Assembly: GCF_036324505.1 (NCBI RefSeq)
Contig: NC_086352.1
Span: forward strand, 25,566,359-25,630,358
Length of the DNA stretch: 64,000 nucleotides
Reading direction: 5' to 3'
Source of the DNA: Eleginops maclovinus
Lineage: Eukaryota > Chordata > Actinopteri > Perciformes > Eleginopidae
Positions within the stretch are counted from its first letter, which is position 1. Each line of letters opens with the position of its first letter. This document shows positions 1-12,336 of the stretch, one piece after another. The position numbers were made by a program, and so were the translations under genes. The notes below the pieces were generated by a model. The model saw nothing but the letters and a program-made list of their open reading frames with translations. It was not told the origin of the DNA and searched no databases.

Positions 1-1734
1 AAAGTTCTATAACGAAGATGGATTAGCTAGCTAATAATTTATTACTTAAAAAGAAGAAATATATATCTCGCCTTGCAGAACTCAAACAGTTGTAATTTTT
101 CGTATGTGATTTCAGTGACTGTAGGGCAGTGAGTGAGTTTTAACAAACGAGGGGTTTGCGGTATCAAATTAGGTTTAAGCTGTCCCTGCTACAGATCTTA
201 GAGGAAAGCTTGAGTGACTTGGCCTTTTTTTCCCCCCATTAAACTCCCTGATACTGTAGGAGAACTAGAGGGGAGGAAAAAGGCAAAATGTACTACTTGC
301 CTATCTATTTTGCTGTGTGCAAAACACATTACAATTCAAGTCTGAACTTGCGGCCTGCACCCTTGATAACATGTTCTCATTTAAAATACCCTGCAAACAC
401 TTCAAAGCTCAAAAGTTGCACTTCAATATTAAACAAATGGTGACTTCTCACTTCTGAGGGTAAAACAAGGATAGAAATCAATGCCTTACCACATTTCTAT
501 ATTAGTCTGTCTGGCTAACTTTAAAATGTTCGTTTTTTTCCCGCTTTCCTTTAATCCCTGAACATTGACATTCACACATGTAAAAGTAAAAACATGACCT
601 TTAACCAACAAATTAGCCATATGCAGATCATCCAGAGACAGCCTGTTCCTGTGAAATGATGGGTAGACAACAGTAAAGGTCAAAGCTAATGTCTTTGCTA
701 CAGATTTCAAACTACTCTGTTGCTTGTCGTTATAATGAAATTCACCTAAGTTAACTCCCCACACTGTAGAGTTCTAAGGGAGTAAAAAAATCCCATTGAT
801 CGAGAGAGTTGTGGGGATTCTCCCATAAGCATTTTCACAGCACATTTCACCGCATCAGCACTGCCTCGGGGCATCACAGTAAAAGCAGAAGACTAGTGTA
901 GCTCTTGAGGAGCAGGGTGGAGAAACTTGATACAGGTGAAGTGAATATAATGACTTAGCTTTTGACATACCAGGGAGACTGGAGCACTTCAGGGCTCGGT
1001 AGCAACATCCCAATGCCTTGATCCCTTGTTATAGACTATTGATCCGATGCCTGTGCTCCTGGTTTTTGAGGGCACAGAGTTAAAAGATGCCAAAACACAT
1101 TGTTCATTTTCTAGTGTCTCAGTTCTTTCTCACCATTGAGGCATCAATGCTTCGGCTTATTTTATATGTATCATTTTATTTTACTGCACTGCAAAATTTT
1201 ATAAATAAATGATCAAAGCATGATGTTTGCTCTGATAAATTATAGTAACAGCTGCATCTCTCGCTCCTCGCGTCTCAGATGTTTCTCCTCTCTATAGCTT
1301 CCATAAGGATGAACCTGAAATATGCTCCTTCCTGCAAATTCAAACAGTATAATGAAATATGGCCCACAGTTGAAACTTGTGCTTGTTTTGTATTGTACCT
1401 CTTAAATATATATGTTGACAGATATTACACAGTAGTATTCATGTGTTAATAAGCCAACATTTAAAAAAAACTCACTCAATTAAATGATGAAAACATTTTA
1501 CAACAAATCTTAGTTTTTGCATAAAAACATTGAAATATCCTTCACATTTCCCCTCAATATAAGCAATTTAAGGCTTCTGTTTTAAGGACATGAGCTGCTA
1601 ATCCTTTTTGTAACACAATAAATGAAACCCTACTGAGATCTTGATGTAGGCTGTTTTTTTCTTAAAGAATTTTCAAGTATCAAGCATCATTCACCTACAT
1701 TTGATTGATTTTGCTAACTTTTAACTTAACGTTG
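1..1734. other. Unannotated non-coding stretch
   Basis: I see no gene, RNA or recognisable repeat here. The open frames are short, lack domain-like composition and have no convincing splice signals. The sequence is AT-rich with ordinary homopolymer runs, as expected for intron or intergenic DNA. Confidence 0.6.
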
Positions 1735-1822
1735 GAGGCAATATACCTCACCTCTAGAGGGCCCCATTCTCAGTATGTTTTTCTGAATGTGGCCCTCGGT
1801 GAAAAAGGTTTGGACACCCCTG
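1735..1822. mobile_element. Terminal fragment of a hAT (Charlie-like) transposon
   Basis: Read on the minus strand from 1822, the sequence begins CAGGGGTGTCCAAACCTTTT and continues into a 'gagggccacatt' block. This is the terminal inverted repeat and subterminal sequence I know from hAT-Charlie-type elements in vertebrates. No matching opposite end was seen upstream, so this is either a truncated copy or one arm of an old, decayed element. The eight bases after the end (aattatat) could be a target-site copy, but I found no partner. No coding sequence accompanies it. Family assignment rests on the terminal motif only. Confidence 0.6.
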
Positions 1823-4800
1823 AATTATATCAACGGTCAAAATACATTAACTGACTTACAGACGCTTCAACTACCAATTGCACTAAGAAATTGTGCTACT
1901 AAATAATATAGTAGTATAACATGCTCCAAACAAGTCCATACAAATATTTAATATGCAATGAATAGGTTATGGCTTCTAACTGAGAGAATCACTTCCATTT
2001 ATGCTCCCTTGTGAAATTCCTTTTTTCATTCTTTTCTTGTTGTTGTCTTTAAACACACACAGGCACATGCATCACTGATGGGTAGCAAGGGGGTGCCCAG
2101 GAGTAAAACTACCATCAGTCCACATTTCATATTTGACTCATGCTTGGACTCAAACCGGCTTCCCTCTGGTTCCCAAGCCAGGTCGCTGCTGACCATATGC
2201 CGATGTCTGAGAATGTATGTTTTTTTAAAAAGTCTGTTAATTAATTCCTCTTTTAATCAAATGTCAGCGGCTCTACAATATGTTCCACATTCTAATCATC
2301 TTTTGTCATTTTGAGTATGTCTGCAACATATGTCAAATAATTCTATATATAGTACATCATATTGTTTTATTGTTGGAAAGCCAAGTAGTGTCAGGTCATT
2401 TTATGTTGCAATAAGCTTTATATATTTACCATTATGTTTGGTAATAAATGTTTAATTGCAACCGACAGTAGGAGCAACAGCAGAAGCAGCACGGTTTAAA
2501 TGATATTTTCAGTTGTAGCCACAGAAGTTGTGATAGCAGTATTAAAAGTTACAATGATGAATGTAATAATTATTATTGTGTGATTGTAGAAGAGTTTATG
2601 TAGAAAAGTAGGAGAATTGTCAGTACACTTAAATATGTAATCCAAATCTAAATCCCTGCTGAGAAGCTAAAATAAGCTTTATGCTACTCCACCATATGAA
2701 ACATTATGATAAGAGTTAACTTTACAACAGATCCCTGCACATTCTGAAGCATGAAACAATAAACAAAACATTGCATTGTTGAGTTGAGGAGCGATGATAT
2801 GTAAAATACTGCTTAAAAATACATAAGACTCTGAATGTTTTAAAGATAAAACATGTCATCAGTGTGCTTAAAATGGTTAATCCATGTCTGAAATGGAGTT
2901 GTAGCCTGCTGATCAGGGATTGAAGATTTATCAAAGAGTTCTTTATTTGATCAAGTGATTAAACAAGAAGATACTCAAATGTGGACACTTATCTCTTGAC
3001 ATTAGCATAATTTACTCCGGGCACCTAAAGGTTGGCACTGAACACTGCTGGCAGAGCAGTTAAAGGAAATGCCTGCTGACAATACTACAAGCCAAAGGTT
3101 AAATAAAACATGTTTGGCCTGAGAGCCAAAGACGCATAATCAAAGATGGAGAATAAACATTTTCTGATGGTGGATAGAAAAACAGCCAGCCCATCGTTGC
3201 TGTGTTATTTCCCAGTCTATCAATCAGAATGACATGATTAAATCACGTCCGAGTGGGCTTAGGTCAAGCAGCACTACCACTGAGCACCCAGTGGACAATG
3301 CATCAGATGATAATAAATATCCCATCATAAGTCGAGCCAGGTCAAAGGCAAAATCACATAAAGATGCCAGAAAGGCCAGGAGAAAAAAACATTTTTAATT
3401 CTAGCAGCTTAGTTACAGCTGTAACAGCATAGCTTGTATTACCTACTTTAGCCAACAACTAAACTCATGCAGCAATAATATTTATAAATAACATGCCAGT
3501 CAAAAGACGTTTCATCTTCTCGGGCTCTCATTTAAGTTGCCCTTTTCACATATCAACCTCTGATTGTCAAAACCTTGTCACACTGCACATTGAAATCTTT
3601 GGAGACATCAACGGAGACATAACAACGGCTAATTCAGTGCAATTTAATCGCTATTTAAGCTGCAGTTACCACAGGGGAAAGTGAAGACACTAATTCCACA
3701 TAGTGCTTACTGATGTTGTTTCTCAGGATGAGTAAAGCTTACGTATGCATATTGGAAAGACGGATTCATTTACATTTATTTATTTTCAATATGGCTGAAA
3801 AGCGTATTTCAACAAACATAGATTTCAATCTGTCTTGAATGCTTCTTAGATGCATTTAAATAAAAAAAGTCTGAAAATGTGGCCTGAAACAGTCAGTATA
3901 AAAACAGAGAACTGTTGACAGTACAGAGAAATCAACTGCCTACTCCAGCAGTAGAAACCTTTTTGAAGAAGCTACTGACACTTTTAGACTAAAAAGTGTT
4001 AAGGCAACCACTGGTATTTGAGTGGAATTGATAGAAAGTGTCTTAACGAGTCTTAGCTTGTAGGTAAATTATCAAGCAACAGTGAACTAATGTGCAGATG
4101 ATTACACAGTTAATAATTCCTCAGCGTTAACGATCGGAGCAGCGGGAACATCTGTCGGGGCAGTGATTACAAAGTGATCAACAAGAGTGAATAAAAAGCT
4201 GGGAAGTTAAAAGACAAATGAATCCAATCCAGATGAGTGTTGATTGTTTTCTATATGAGGAAATGTATGCACAGCTGGGTGAAATCATTAAAAGATCCAT
4301 TGTGGGAGAGACATGCAGTTAAACTGAAAGAAACAGACAATTCTAAGCATTAGAGATAGGAGCACAGTGTGGTTATGATATGTATTGGATGCTATTAAAA
4401 AAGGTATGAACTAACAATACACCAGTGATAAAAAAAAAAAACTTGCTTCCCTTAAGAGTGTTTGGACAGACCAGAAGCAAGCACTTGGCATTGTTTTCAT
4501 TTAAAAACTGCATATTTTATGTTGTGCAAGCTTTACCTTTTGCAGGGCCAACGGGATTATCAGTTGTTTACATTTTCCTTGCTGGCTCTTTATAGATCAA
4601 CTGGTTAAAAGAAATGGGCAAAAGACCAATAAAATGATGTTCTTTGTAGACAAATTTTACTAACCCATTTAAATGAGCTATTCACTCGCCTGTTGTGCTC
4701 ACTGCACCGCACATTGTACCAGCCTGAGGACCAGTATCACACAGTTTGCAACCCCAAGGTAATTCTGTCCTCCCAAGAAGAACAACAGCGTCAGCAAGTT

Positions 4801-7800
4801 TCAGCCAGCGCCCCAAAAATATGTTTACACCGAATTGGCAAAGCCCTCGAGTAGCAGTATTAATTACGGTGGGGCCAAGGAGGAACTAAGGTAAATGTAT
4901 GATAAAGCAACAAAGTGTAATGTATGGGAGGACATCGAGATGGATGGGCCAACAAAGCGGACTATACAATGGTAATAAGGGTTGTTATTTAAAGCTCCAA
5001 CACAATCGTTCCGTAAGTGTAACCACCTATGCACTGCTGTTACTATGACCCCAAACTTTAACAAAGTCGGTTCTGTAATCTGTAATCTTGAAACTGACAT
5101 GCCAGATGGTTTGTTGGACAGAAACATCTGAGAAGAACTTATTCAAATACGGTTTGGAAAAGGTCAGGCACCTTCAAAAAATACTTGGCAACTAAATTCT
5201 TGCTGAGATGTTAGGAGAAACGTAAAAACATCTTGTCTGAATAAAAAGCCTTCAGGACAGTTCTTCACTCTCATTAGAGAAATCATTTTCGGTTCGGATA
5301 TAACTGGTGCTGTAGCAGTATCTTGACTAACCCTTTTGCAGCCACCATTGTTGAACCATCAGTCCCCATAACCGGCCATCAAACACAGCTAAACAGCGAC
5401 AGCAGCTGCCAGTAGCAGCCTGACCAGGTGGATTTTCATTTAGTCTTGCGATCCCGCGGCTCTCACATGATCTTGTGCTGTAGCAAGAATCCAGCTGTTG
5501 TGGAAGAAACATTTTTATTATTCAGGGGACAAAAATAAATGCTACTGGTGCCAGCTGCATGTTGATATATAATGCGACTATAGAGTGAAAGTTACTGTTA
5601 CACCAACTTTACACGTTCCCAGTTCCCCAGGCGGCTTAAGATGCCTCAGGCTCTGTGTGTGGCAGTGTGTTTGTGGTAATCTGAGTAATTGTAACTTTGT
5701 CTGGGAATATGGGAATATGTCCTCCATCAACGGGCATGATTAGATTCTTAATGCAACTCCTGTTTTATTACCTTCTCTTGAGGGTCTGTGTTGAGTAGTT
5801 GCCCTTCATTAAAATCAAGTTTATGAACTTTCATGCGAGCCCAGGAAGTTTGGAGGCAGCATAAGGAGTCTAAGTCATTACTATGATTCTTTTAATTCTC
5901 CGGTGCTCGAACAGCGGTTGCACTATTTGTATTTTTTTTGCTTCCCATAACACTATGATATGTTATGCAATAACACCAATGATTTTCAGAAGGTTTTAAA
6001 GCTCTAAAAGGTAATTAATTATGTGTGTGTTTTTAATGTCATCATGCTCACATATTTATTGCAATTCATTTCATTTCAAACGTGCATGTCTTCTCAGTTT
6101 ATTTGCATTAGTGTGCAGTTCAGGTTGTGAACAGGATTTAATTTCAACTGGTGCACATTTGCTGTTGTTGATCACGCTGGAGTGCTCACCAATTTTCTCT
6201 TTTCATGACACACGTTTTACTCTGCAGGATTTGTGTGTTCTGCCTCAAGCAAGATTTTAGTTTTGCAATTCAAGAGGAAATGGAAACCGTGTGTAGAATT
6301 TAATGCTCTCTTTTCTTCCTCCATAAATCGGTCGCTTGAACTCCTCTTTTATTTAGTGAACTGTATAAAACGTTTCTGATCTGGTGTTTAACTGCACTTT
6401 ATTCATCTACTTAACTTTCAACCCTATAATTATTCAGTGATCGTGATGCTATGTTAAATGTTCGTTTCCCCTGTATTGTGTTTTAATGTTTCCTTGTTCG
6501 ATGTTGCAAATGGAGCTGCTGTAATGTTATGTTACATTTCAGACTTGATCTTACAATAAACTATTATCGTATCGTCTCGTAACAGTTCGTATAATGTCTT
6601 CATAGTCTTGGATTTCATGTCACCATTATGTAATGCAAAAAAAATTGTAGTTTTTTTGCATTACACATGATATTTTGAGAAGAACCTTCACACTAGCCAT
6701 GGCTTATATAAAGCTTCGGGTGTCTCTAGTTTAGGATAAAATAAAGACATTCATGATTTTCCAGAGTCCCATTGTTACACATCATTGTTCTGGTTGCCTT
6801 ATGTTAGGAAATATTTGGTACATAGCTGTGTTGTAATAAACGTACATCATCAAGTTAGGACAGTTGAAGCTCATCAAGTTATTTTATTTTTTATCGAAGT
6901 GAAGATTGATCTGAAGCACACATTCTCTACATCAGTTTCCTATTCCCCTTGGAGCACACACTCACAGTGTGATCATAACCATTTCTTTTGCACTACACAT
7001 TTTTTCTGTCCTCAGGTGATTTAACAGCCAGCCCTAAGAATATCATCCTCTTCCCAACAAAGTCAGGAAAGAAGTTTCTCATTGCTTTCAAATCCCTTCC
7101 CTTAAATAACCTCATATAATGCTGCAAGGTCCCATCTCAATCTACTGCTCATTCCTGTCTAGCGTCCCTGGAAAGTTTGCAGCAGTGGCCCAAAAATACC
7201 CACCTCATAAAATCTGATGCTCTCTATTTTACCTGAGAACTTGTCACTTTCAGTGTCTGTGAGACCATCCTGGTGAAATCACCTGTCACCCCAGCCCTGC
7301 CTCCTGGAATTAAGCATATATACTATAAATTGGTTTGCCAAATAAGTTTAACAGGAAAAGTAATTGCTGTCTGGTTTATGTTCATGAGTCTTTTTTCTCC
7401 AGTGCAGGAATTGTTGCATTTTTATGCTGCATAGAAGTTGACGAAAGGTGGCTGTAAAAGCATCGAAACTCGTGCTTCGAGGCACAAATGTCTTATATGG
7501 CTGAAAACCTAACATTGACCAAGTGCTGAGAGTGACAAACCAAAGACAGTTTGGATTGTCCTACTAAAAGTGAAATTTATACTTTTGGTGGATTTTTTTT
7601 TTTTGGAGAGTACAAACATTTAGGTAACACAATTGGAAAATCTTTGTTTATTTAGAGGCATGCAGAGAAATATGCTCACAGAAGAGTTTGTGTAGGTCAG
7701 AAATGTGACAGTTGAAGATATAAAGGCAGCTATTTGGAAGAAGGATGGTAGAATCAACATTTTAGCACCCAACAAAACCCCTAACCGAGCAATGCAGGGG

Positions 7801-10467
7801 AATCACAAAACCCTTAACCTACTCATCAGTTCATCATTAGTTAGTTTAAAATCGTAACTATTTGTGCTGACCAAGTTTAGTATATTCTCTATTTAAGCTT
7901 TGGACTTCTGCAGAAGCACATTTTAGTTCTCTCCGACACATGTTAACAACAAGTTATATTCTCTCTGCAACTGAATTGCACTAGGGTTCGCTGGGAAACG
8001 ATCCGAGATCAGTTGTGTAGGTCTGTAAATTAGTACTATGTCACAACTGCCCATAGAACCTTACCAGGGGTAAGGTATTACAATGGTCCGACCAAAATGT
8101 AGGATTGTGAAAGTGCCCGAAGAGTAGAATCTAGTAGTGGTGGTCTAATTTGTCAGATCTGCTATATTTTCAAAAGGCATAGTTGTTAGATTATGGGCAA
8201 CAATTCTTGAAACTGAGAGATTATGATAATGAAAAATGACTAACAAATAATACCACTACTGATGGAGTAATCTCTGGATGGCCTTTTGATGACCTGAGGT
8301 GAAGGTGCCAGTACAGCAGGACGGTTGCAGCTTATAGTATTGGTGGTATTGCTCTAATTTATTGGGTAAAACAAGCTTATTAGAGAGAAAACACCTCCAA
8401 AGGCCAACTGCATCAAAACATTGCGGCACACAAACCCAGGGTGCCTGAAGGACAGCAGATGTAATTTCCCAGCATTCTAAATAATGCCTGTTCATCTAGA
8501 GCTGTTCCACTGAGCCAGCTTTGTTTTGTGCCATATCACTAGGAAATGTAAAACCCATAGGCATTCTGTAAACGGCTCTCAAATGCTACTATAAAATCTC
8601 TGCCTCGGCATTTCTCCAACACATTACGGTACGAAGGTGTTCAACTCTTGGTTCCTTTGAACAGATGGCATCAATAAGGTTTTTATCCACAAGGGAAACA
8701 AAGATGCACCCCAACAGGATAAATACTGATGGACAAAAGTCCAGTGGATCGTTTGCTTTACATTACCTGGATGAATGAGATTACACTTTCAGACACTGGA
8801 GCATTAACTGAAACGTGGCCTAACTGTAACTAATGCATCTCATTAAAAAGTGGCACAGTTTTCCCCCAAGTGGTTACAACTGTATGTGTGCCAAGGAAGG
8901 TCCAGGCTTGGCATTGCTTTATGTGTCAAATTTAAGCAATATGCCTAAAATGAGCTTCCCAACATTTTAAATACTGTCATGGTCTGTTCAACGAGTAAGC
9001 AGGCTAAAACCAGTTAACCCATATGCTTATTTGCCCTGGCTCTTCAGTAAAGCTGTATTATTTTCTGCTCCTTTTTTTCTTTCTTCTGATGGTTACACAG
9101 CAATTTGACTTTACTTTGTCCCTGTCAACAGTCATTATTGCCATCTTTATACATTTTAGTCTCTTAATGTGTGACACTTCTTCTGCCAATCCTTTCATAG
9201 GAAGTCAGTCAACAGTATAACATCGAAGTAATTGTTCTGCCCCACTGTGTAAAGGATGTTGTTTATTCAAGACAAATTCTGTGTTTAATTGTTTCAGTCA
9301 AATTCCTCTAATGATTGCTGTGAATATGACTCCTGAAAGCTGTTGCAAGACCATGCAACAACAATAACAATAGTAATAGCTGATAGGAAGGAAAAGACCC
9401 AACTGAGGATGTAATGGGCCTGCAACCTATGAGAGCTGTACTCAAGGCCGGTTCGACATGCTACTACAGTATACTCTCTGAAAAATGATGATAACTTACA
9501 AGCTAAAGGTTTTTTGAGCTTGAGGACGAGTCACAGCATCTAGTCTAAATGTTGTAAGCCTATTAAATAGTCTTTATCAGCCTTCAAAATGTTTGTCTGA
9601 AGGGGCTTACACACCAGTACTTTATCATCTATTCACATGGATGATTAACAATATTTTATTTGTGTTCTCAGTGTCAGGTTTCACTTTGACCTTTCAAATG
9701 TAGCTATTTAGAACCATGATCTTTTCCTGAACCTAATCAAGTAGTGTCTGTGTATCATTACGGATAATGTTTATTAAATATGCTAATAACATTCAAAACA
9801 ACTGCTTAGCCTACATGAGTACATGAATACGAGTTTGACCAGATCAATTGAAAACCTTATAGAAGAAGACTGTGTGTTTTTAAAAGAAAAAGAAATAACA
9901 AAAGACATGAAAAACAAAGTATAGCTGCTTCTCAAAGTAAAAACAGAGAGCTTGCATTGATAAATTCATCAGTTCATGTCATGGAAAACCAAACTGTAGA
10001 CACAACTACACAAATGGTGGATGTGAAGGGTCAAGAGTGCAAGCAGCAAAAAAGGGAAATGACCAGCGGGCAGAAACATCCGGAGTAAAATGGCCTTGGG
10101 CTATAACTGACAAAAGGGAAACCTACACGAAAACAGTACTAGAAACTCTTAAGGGAAGAGCCAAGAGCACAACGGATAAGATGGAGCATGTCGTAGAGTG
10201 TCATACAGTTTATGAGTCTGGAGAATAAAGGTGTGGAGTTACACACCTTTGAACCCACTACACTTTCACATGTGAGTGAAGACAGATGAAACTTAAGAGC
10301 ATCACTCTAAACTGCGATGTGTATGAGATATGCTCTAGATTTATTGAAATCTGTGTTAATTTAAGCATCAATCTCCAGTCAGAGGACAGACAAGTGTGCA
10401 GGGACTATTTACAAAGTGCAACGCCGAATAGAGATACTACAAAAATAATTGATAAGTTCCCTGTCAT
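1823..10467. other. Unannotated non-coding stretch
   Basis: About 8.6 kb in which I recognise no exon, RNA gene or named repeat, apart from the small hairpin at 6629-6665 listed separately. Open frames of 60-87 codons occur on both strands at 2.1, 4.9, 6.0, 6.8, 8.3, 9.0, 10.0 and 10.3 kb. None has a known domain, and their spacing is what AT-rich random sequence gives. Confidence 0.55.
6629..6665. repeat. Short perfect hairpin (15-bp stem)
   Basis: TGTAATGCAAAAAAA at 6629-6643 is the exact reverse complement of 6651-6665, with a 7-base loop (attgtag region). Half of each arm is an A or T run, so part of the symmetry is cheap, but the TGTAATGC / GCATTACA ends are not. It could be the core of a tiny palindromic element or chance. 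No flanking target duplication was identified. Confidence 0.6.
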
Positions 10468-10870
10468 ACAGTGTAGTGCTACCAAATCACTCACTTCAGA
10501 CTTTCTATAAAAAAGAATGAAGGCATTTTGATTAAAAGAAACTACATATTTTCATAAAACATTCATTCAAAAAAGAAACCTAAAATCTAATTAAATGATG
10601 TGTCCTACACTCTCCCAGTAAAACAATGCTGCATTGATTAAGAATCACTGGGTCAGATGACATGGAAGCTATTGACAAAAATCAAGATTTATAATCAAGA
10701 AAGCAGAATTTTTATAACAATTTACTATGAAAAATATTGATAGAAAAACAAAACATGTAATAATATCCAATAAAAAGGTGTGTACTACTTTTCAAGCGTG
10801 ATAATACAATGAAGCATTGATTTGAAGTCACTGGGATACATGACATGGAAGCTATTGACAAAAATGAAGG
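10468..10870. repeat. Degenerate tandem repeat, period about 183 bp
   Basis: A block beginning caatgctgcattgatt at 10,624 recurs as caatgaagcattgatt at 10,807. Both run on through a 'cactggg' core into an identical 'gacatggaagctattgac' stretch, giving a period of about 183 bp. A weaker partial unit (cagtgtagtgctacc) lies at about 10,468. The same family appears at 34.2 kb. It is probably a decayed satellite or the internal repeat of a mobile element; I do not recognise the family name. Short minus-strand open frames inside it look fortuitous. Confidence 0.65.
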
Positions 10871-11212
10871 AGCTCTCTGTATTGCTGGCCACTGCAGCAG
10901 CTCCATCGACCAGAGCTGAAAAGGACACTTTCACATGCTTTTCATAACATCGAATTAAATATAATAACAAAGCAAAGACATTGTTTAGACACTAGTACAT
11001 TTGTTGAAACGTGTATGAGTAATTGACATCACATTTGTACGGATGTTGTTGTCTCTCTAGAATATAAGGCTACCAGGATGTTGGTTATGTATATTTTAGG
11101 AATGACTGGACTTAAGTCTGACTGGAATCCTTAAAAGACAATGATAGATTACGCTAGCCGTAGGAACGAGCCATCTACTGTGTTTTACCACTTGTTAATA
11201 GCATGCATTCAA

Positions 11213-11300
11213 GTCCCCACTACCCTGAACATGACCAATTACGGAAGCTAAGCTAGACCTGGTCAGAACTTGGATGGGAAACTACCTCAGAATTTTTTTA
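11213..11300 (+). pseudogene. 5S rRNA-like relic, unit 1
   Basis: The segment matches vertebrate 5S rRNA in order. It has a 'ccctgaacatgacc' block, then 'ggaagctaagc' (box A region), then 'ctggtcagaacttggatggg' (intermediate element and box C), then a T-run after 11,291 resembling a pol III stop. The stretch corresponding to 'gatctcgtctgatct' in real 5S genes is missing and there are many substitutions, so it cannot give a normal 5S rRNA. With unit 2 about 335 bp downstream it forms a diverged tandem pair. The alternative is a 5S-derived SINE, but I saw no SINE body or tail. Confidence 0.72.
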
Positions 11301-11540
11301 AGTTTTGTAATTTCACAGACCTGTGCTAAGTGGCAGGGGTGTGCAATGTTGAAATGTGTCGACCTGTTGGAAGAGACAGTTTTTCTCACTGTGTAAAGCA
11401 CACTTGACCAGGGCTTCTAAATAAAATATGGGACTTGTCATTGTGTCCAATAAATACAAGGGCAATGACAATGGAGGGAGTCTTTGAAAAAAAAGGGACC
11501 TAAGCATGACTAGAATCCTTTAAAAGTCAAGTAAAGTATC

Positions 11541-11635
11541 TTAGTCATAGCCAAGAACCCTTAACACCAATGATCTCTGAAGCTAAGCAGGGTTTCACAG
11601 GGTCAGAATTTGGATTGGAGACAGGCTAGGAATCA
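11541..11635 (+). pseudogene. 5S rRNA-like relic, unit 2
   Basis: A second, more decayed 5S-like segment contains 'gatctctgaagctaagcagg' (box A region) followed by 'ggtcagaatttggattggag' (intermediate element and box C). As in unit 1, part of the region just before box A is missing. Upstream of both units sits a related spacer block, ggacttaagtctgactgg at 11,108 and ggacctaagcatgactag at 11,496. The repeated unit was therefore gene plus spacer, as in 5S rDNA arrays. The spacing of the spacer blocks (about 388 bp) and of the gene blocks (about 335 bp) differs, showing indels since duplication. Confidence 0.65.
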
Positions 11636-11640
11636 ATTTT

Positions 11641-12336
11641 GACTTGGGGACCATTTATGTGTGACCTGTCCTCAGTCTCCCTTATTTGATGTAGTGGAAG
11701 GATTTTTTTTTACAAAGTACGTATTGTATGACACGGAAGTTAATGAATATTTTTGCAGTATGTCTTTTTGGTGCACTTTGTAGACGGTCCCTGCGCACTC
11801 ATCTCTCCTCCGGCTGCAGATAGAGACCAATGTTAAATGTTCAGGTCGGAGCACAGCTTGTATTGGTTTGTTTAAGGAATTAGGTTGTTGCTTCCTTCTA
11901 AATGACTTGATTTACAGAACTTTTGTTTTGTTCTTGATGCTACAATTACCACAGATGTCTTAACTAGAAAACAATAAGAAAATTGTCTCTGAGATTTTTC
12001 TGTTATCGGTCCTTCCCTCCAATGTAAAATTGCAGCTGAACTAAATGAGATCGACTGCAGTGTCCATCAATAACTCAAGGAATAAGGCAGCAAAATGTAT
12101 AAATCTTCAAAAGCAAAAAAAAAAGGCGATTCAGTCGCTTTTCCGTTTACTGGTTTGAGAAAAAAAAAAAACAGGTTCACAGACTGCAATGGACTTGCCA
12201 CTGCTTGTTTATGAATTATTAATACTGTAGGCGACCATCCCTGCTATATCAGAACCTTGTATGCTGGTAAATGCTCAGCTTTAGTACCATTATCTCATAT
12301 TCACACTGTGTATATTTAAACATTACCGCATGGGTA
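11641..12336. other. Unannotated spacer before the duplicated block
   Basis: Nothing recognised. It contains A-rich runs near 12,115 and 12,160. The base before the target site at 12,337-12,344 marks where similarity to the second copy begins. Confidence 0.5.
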
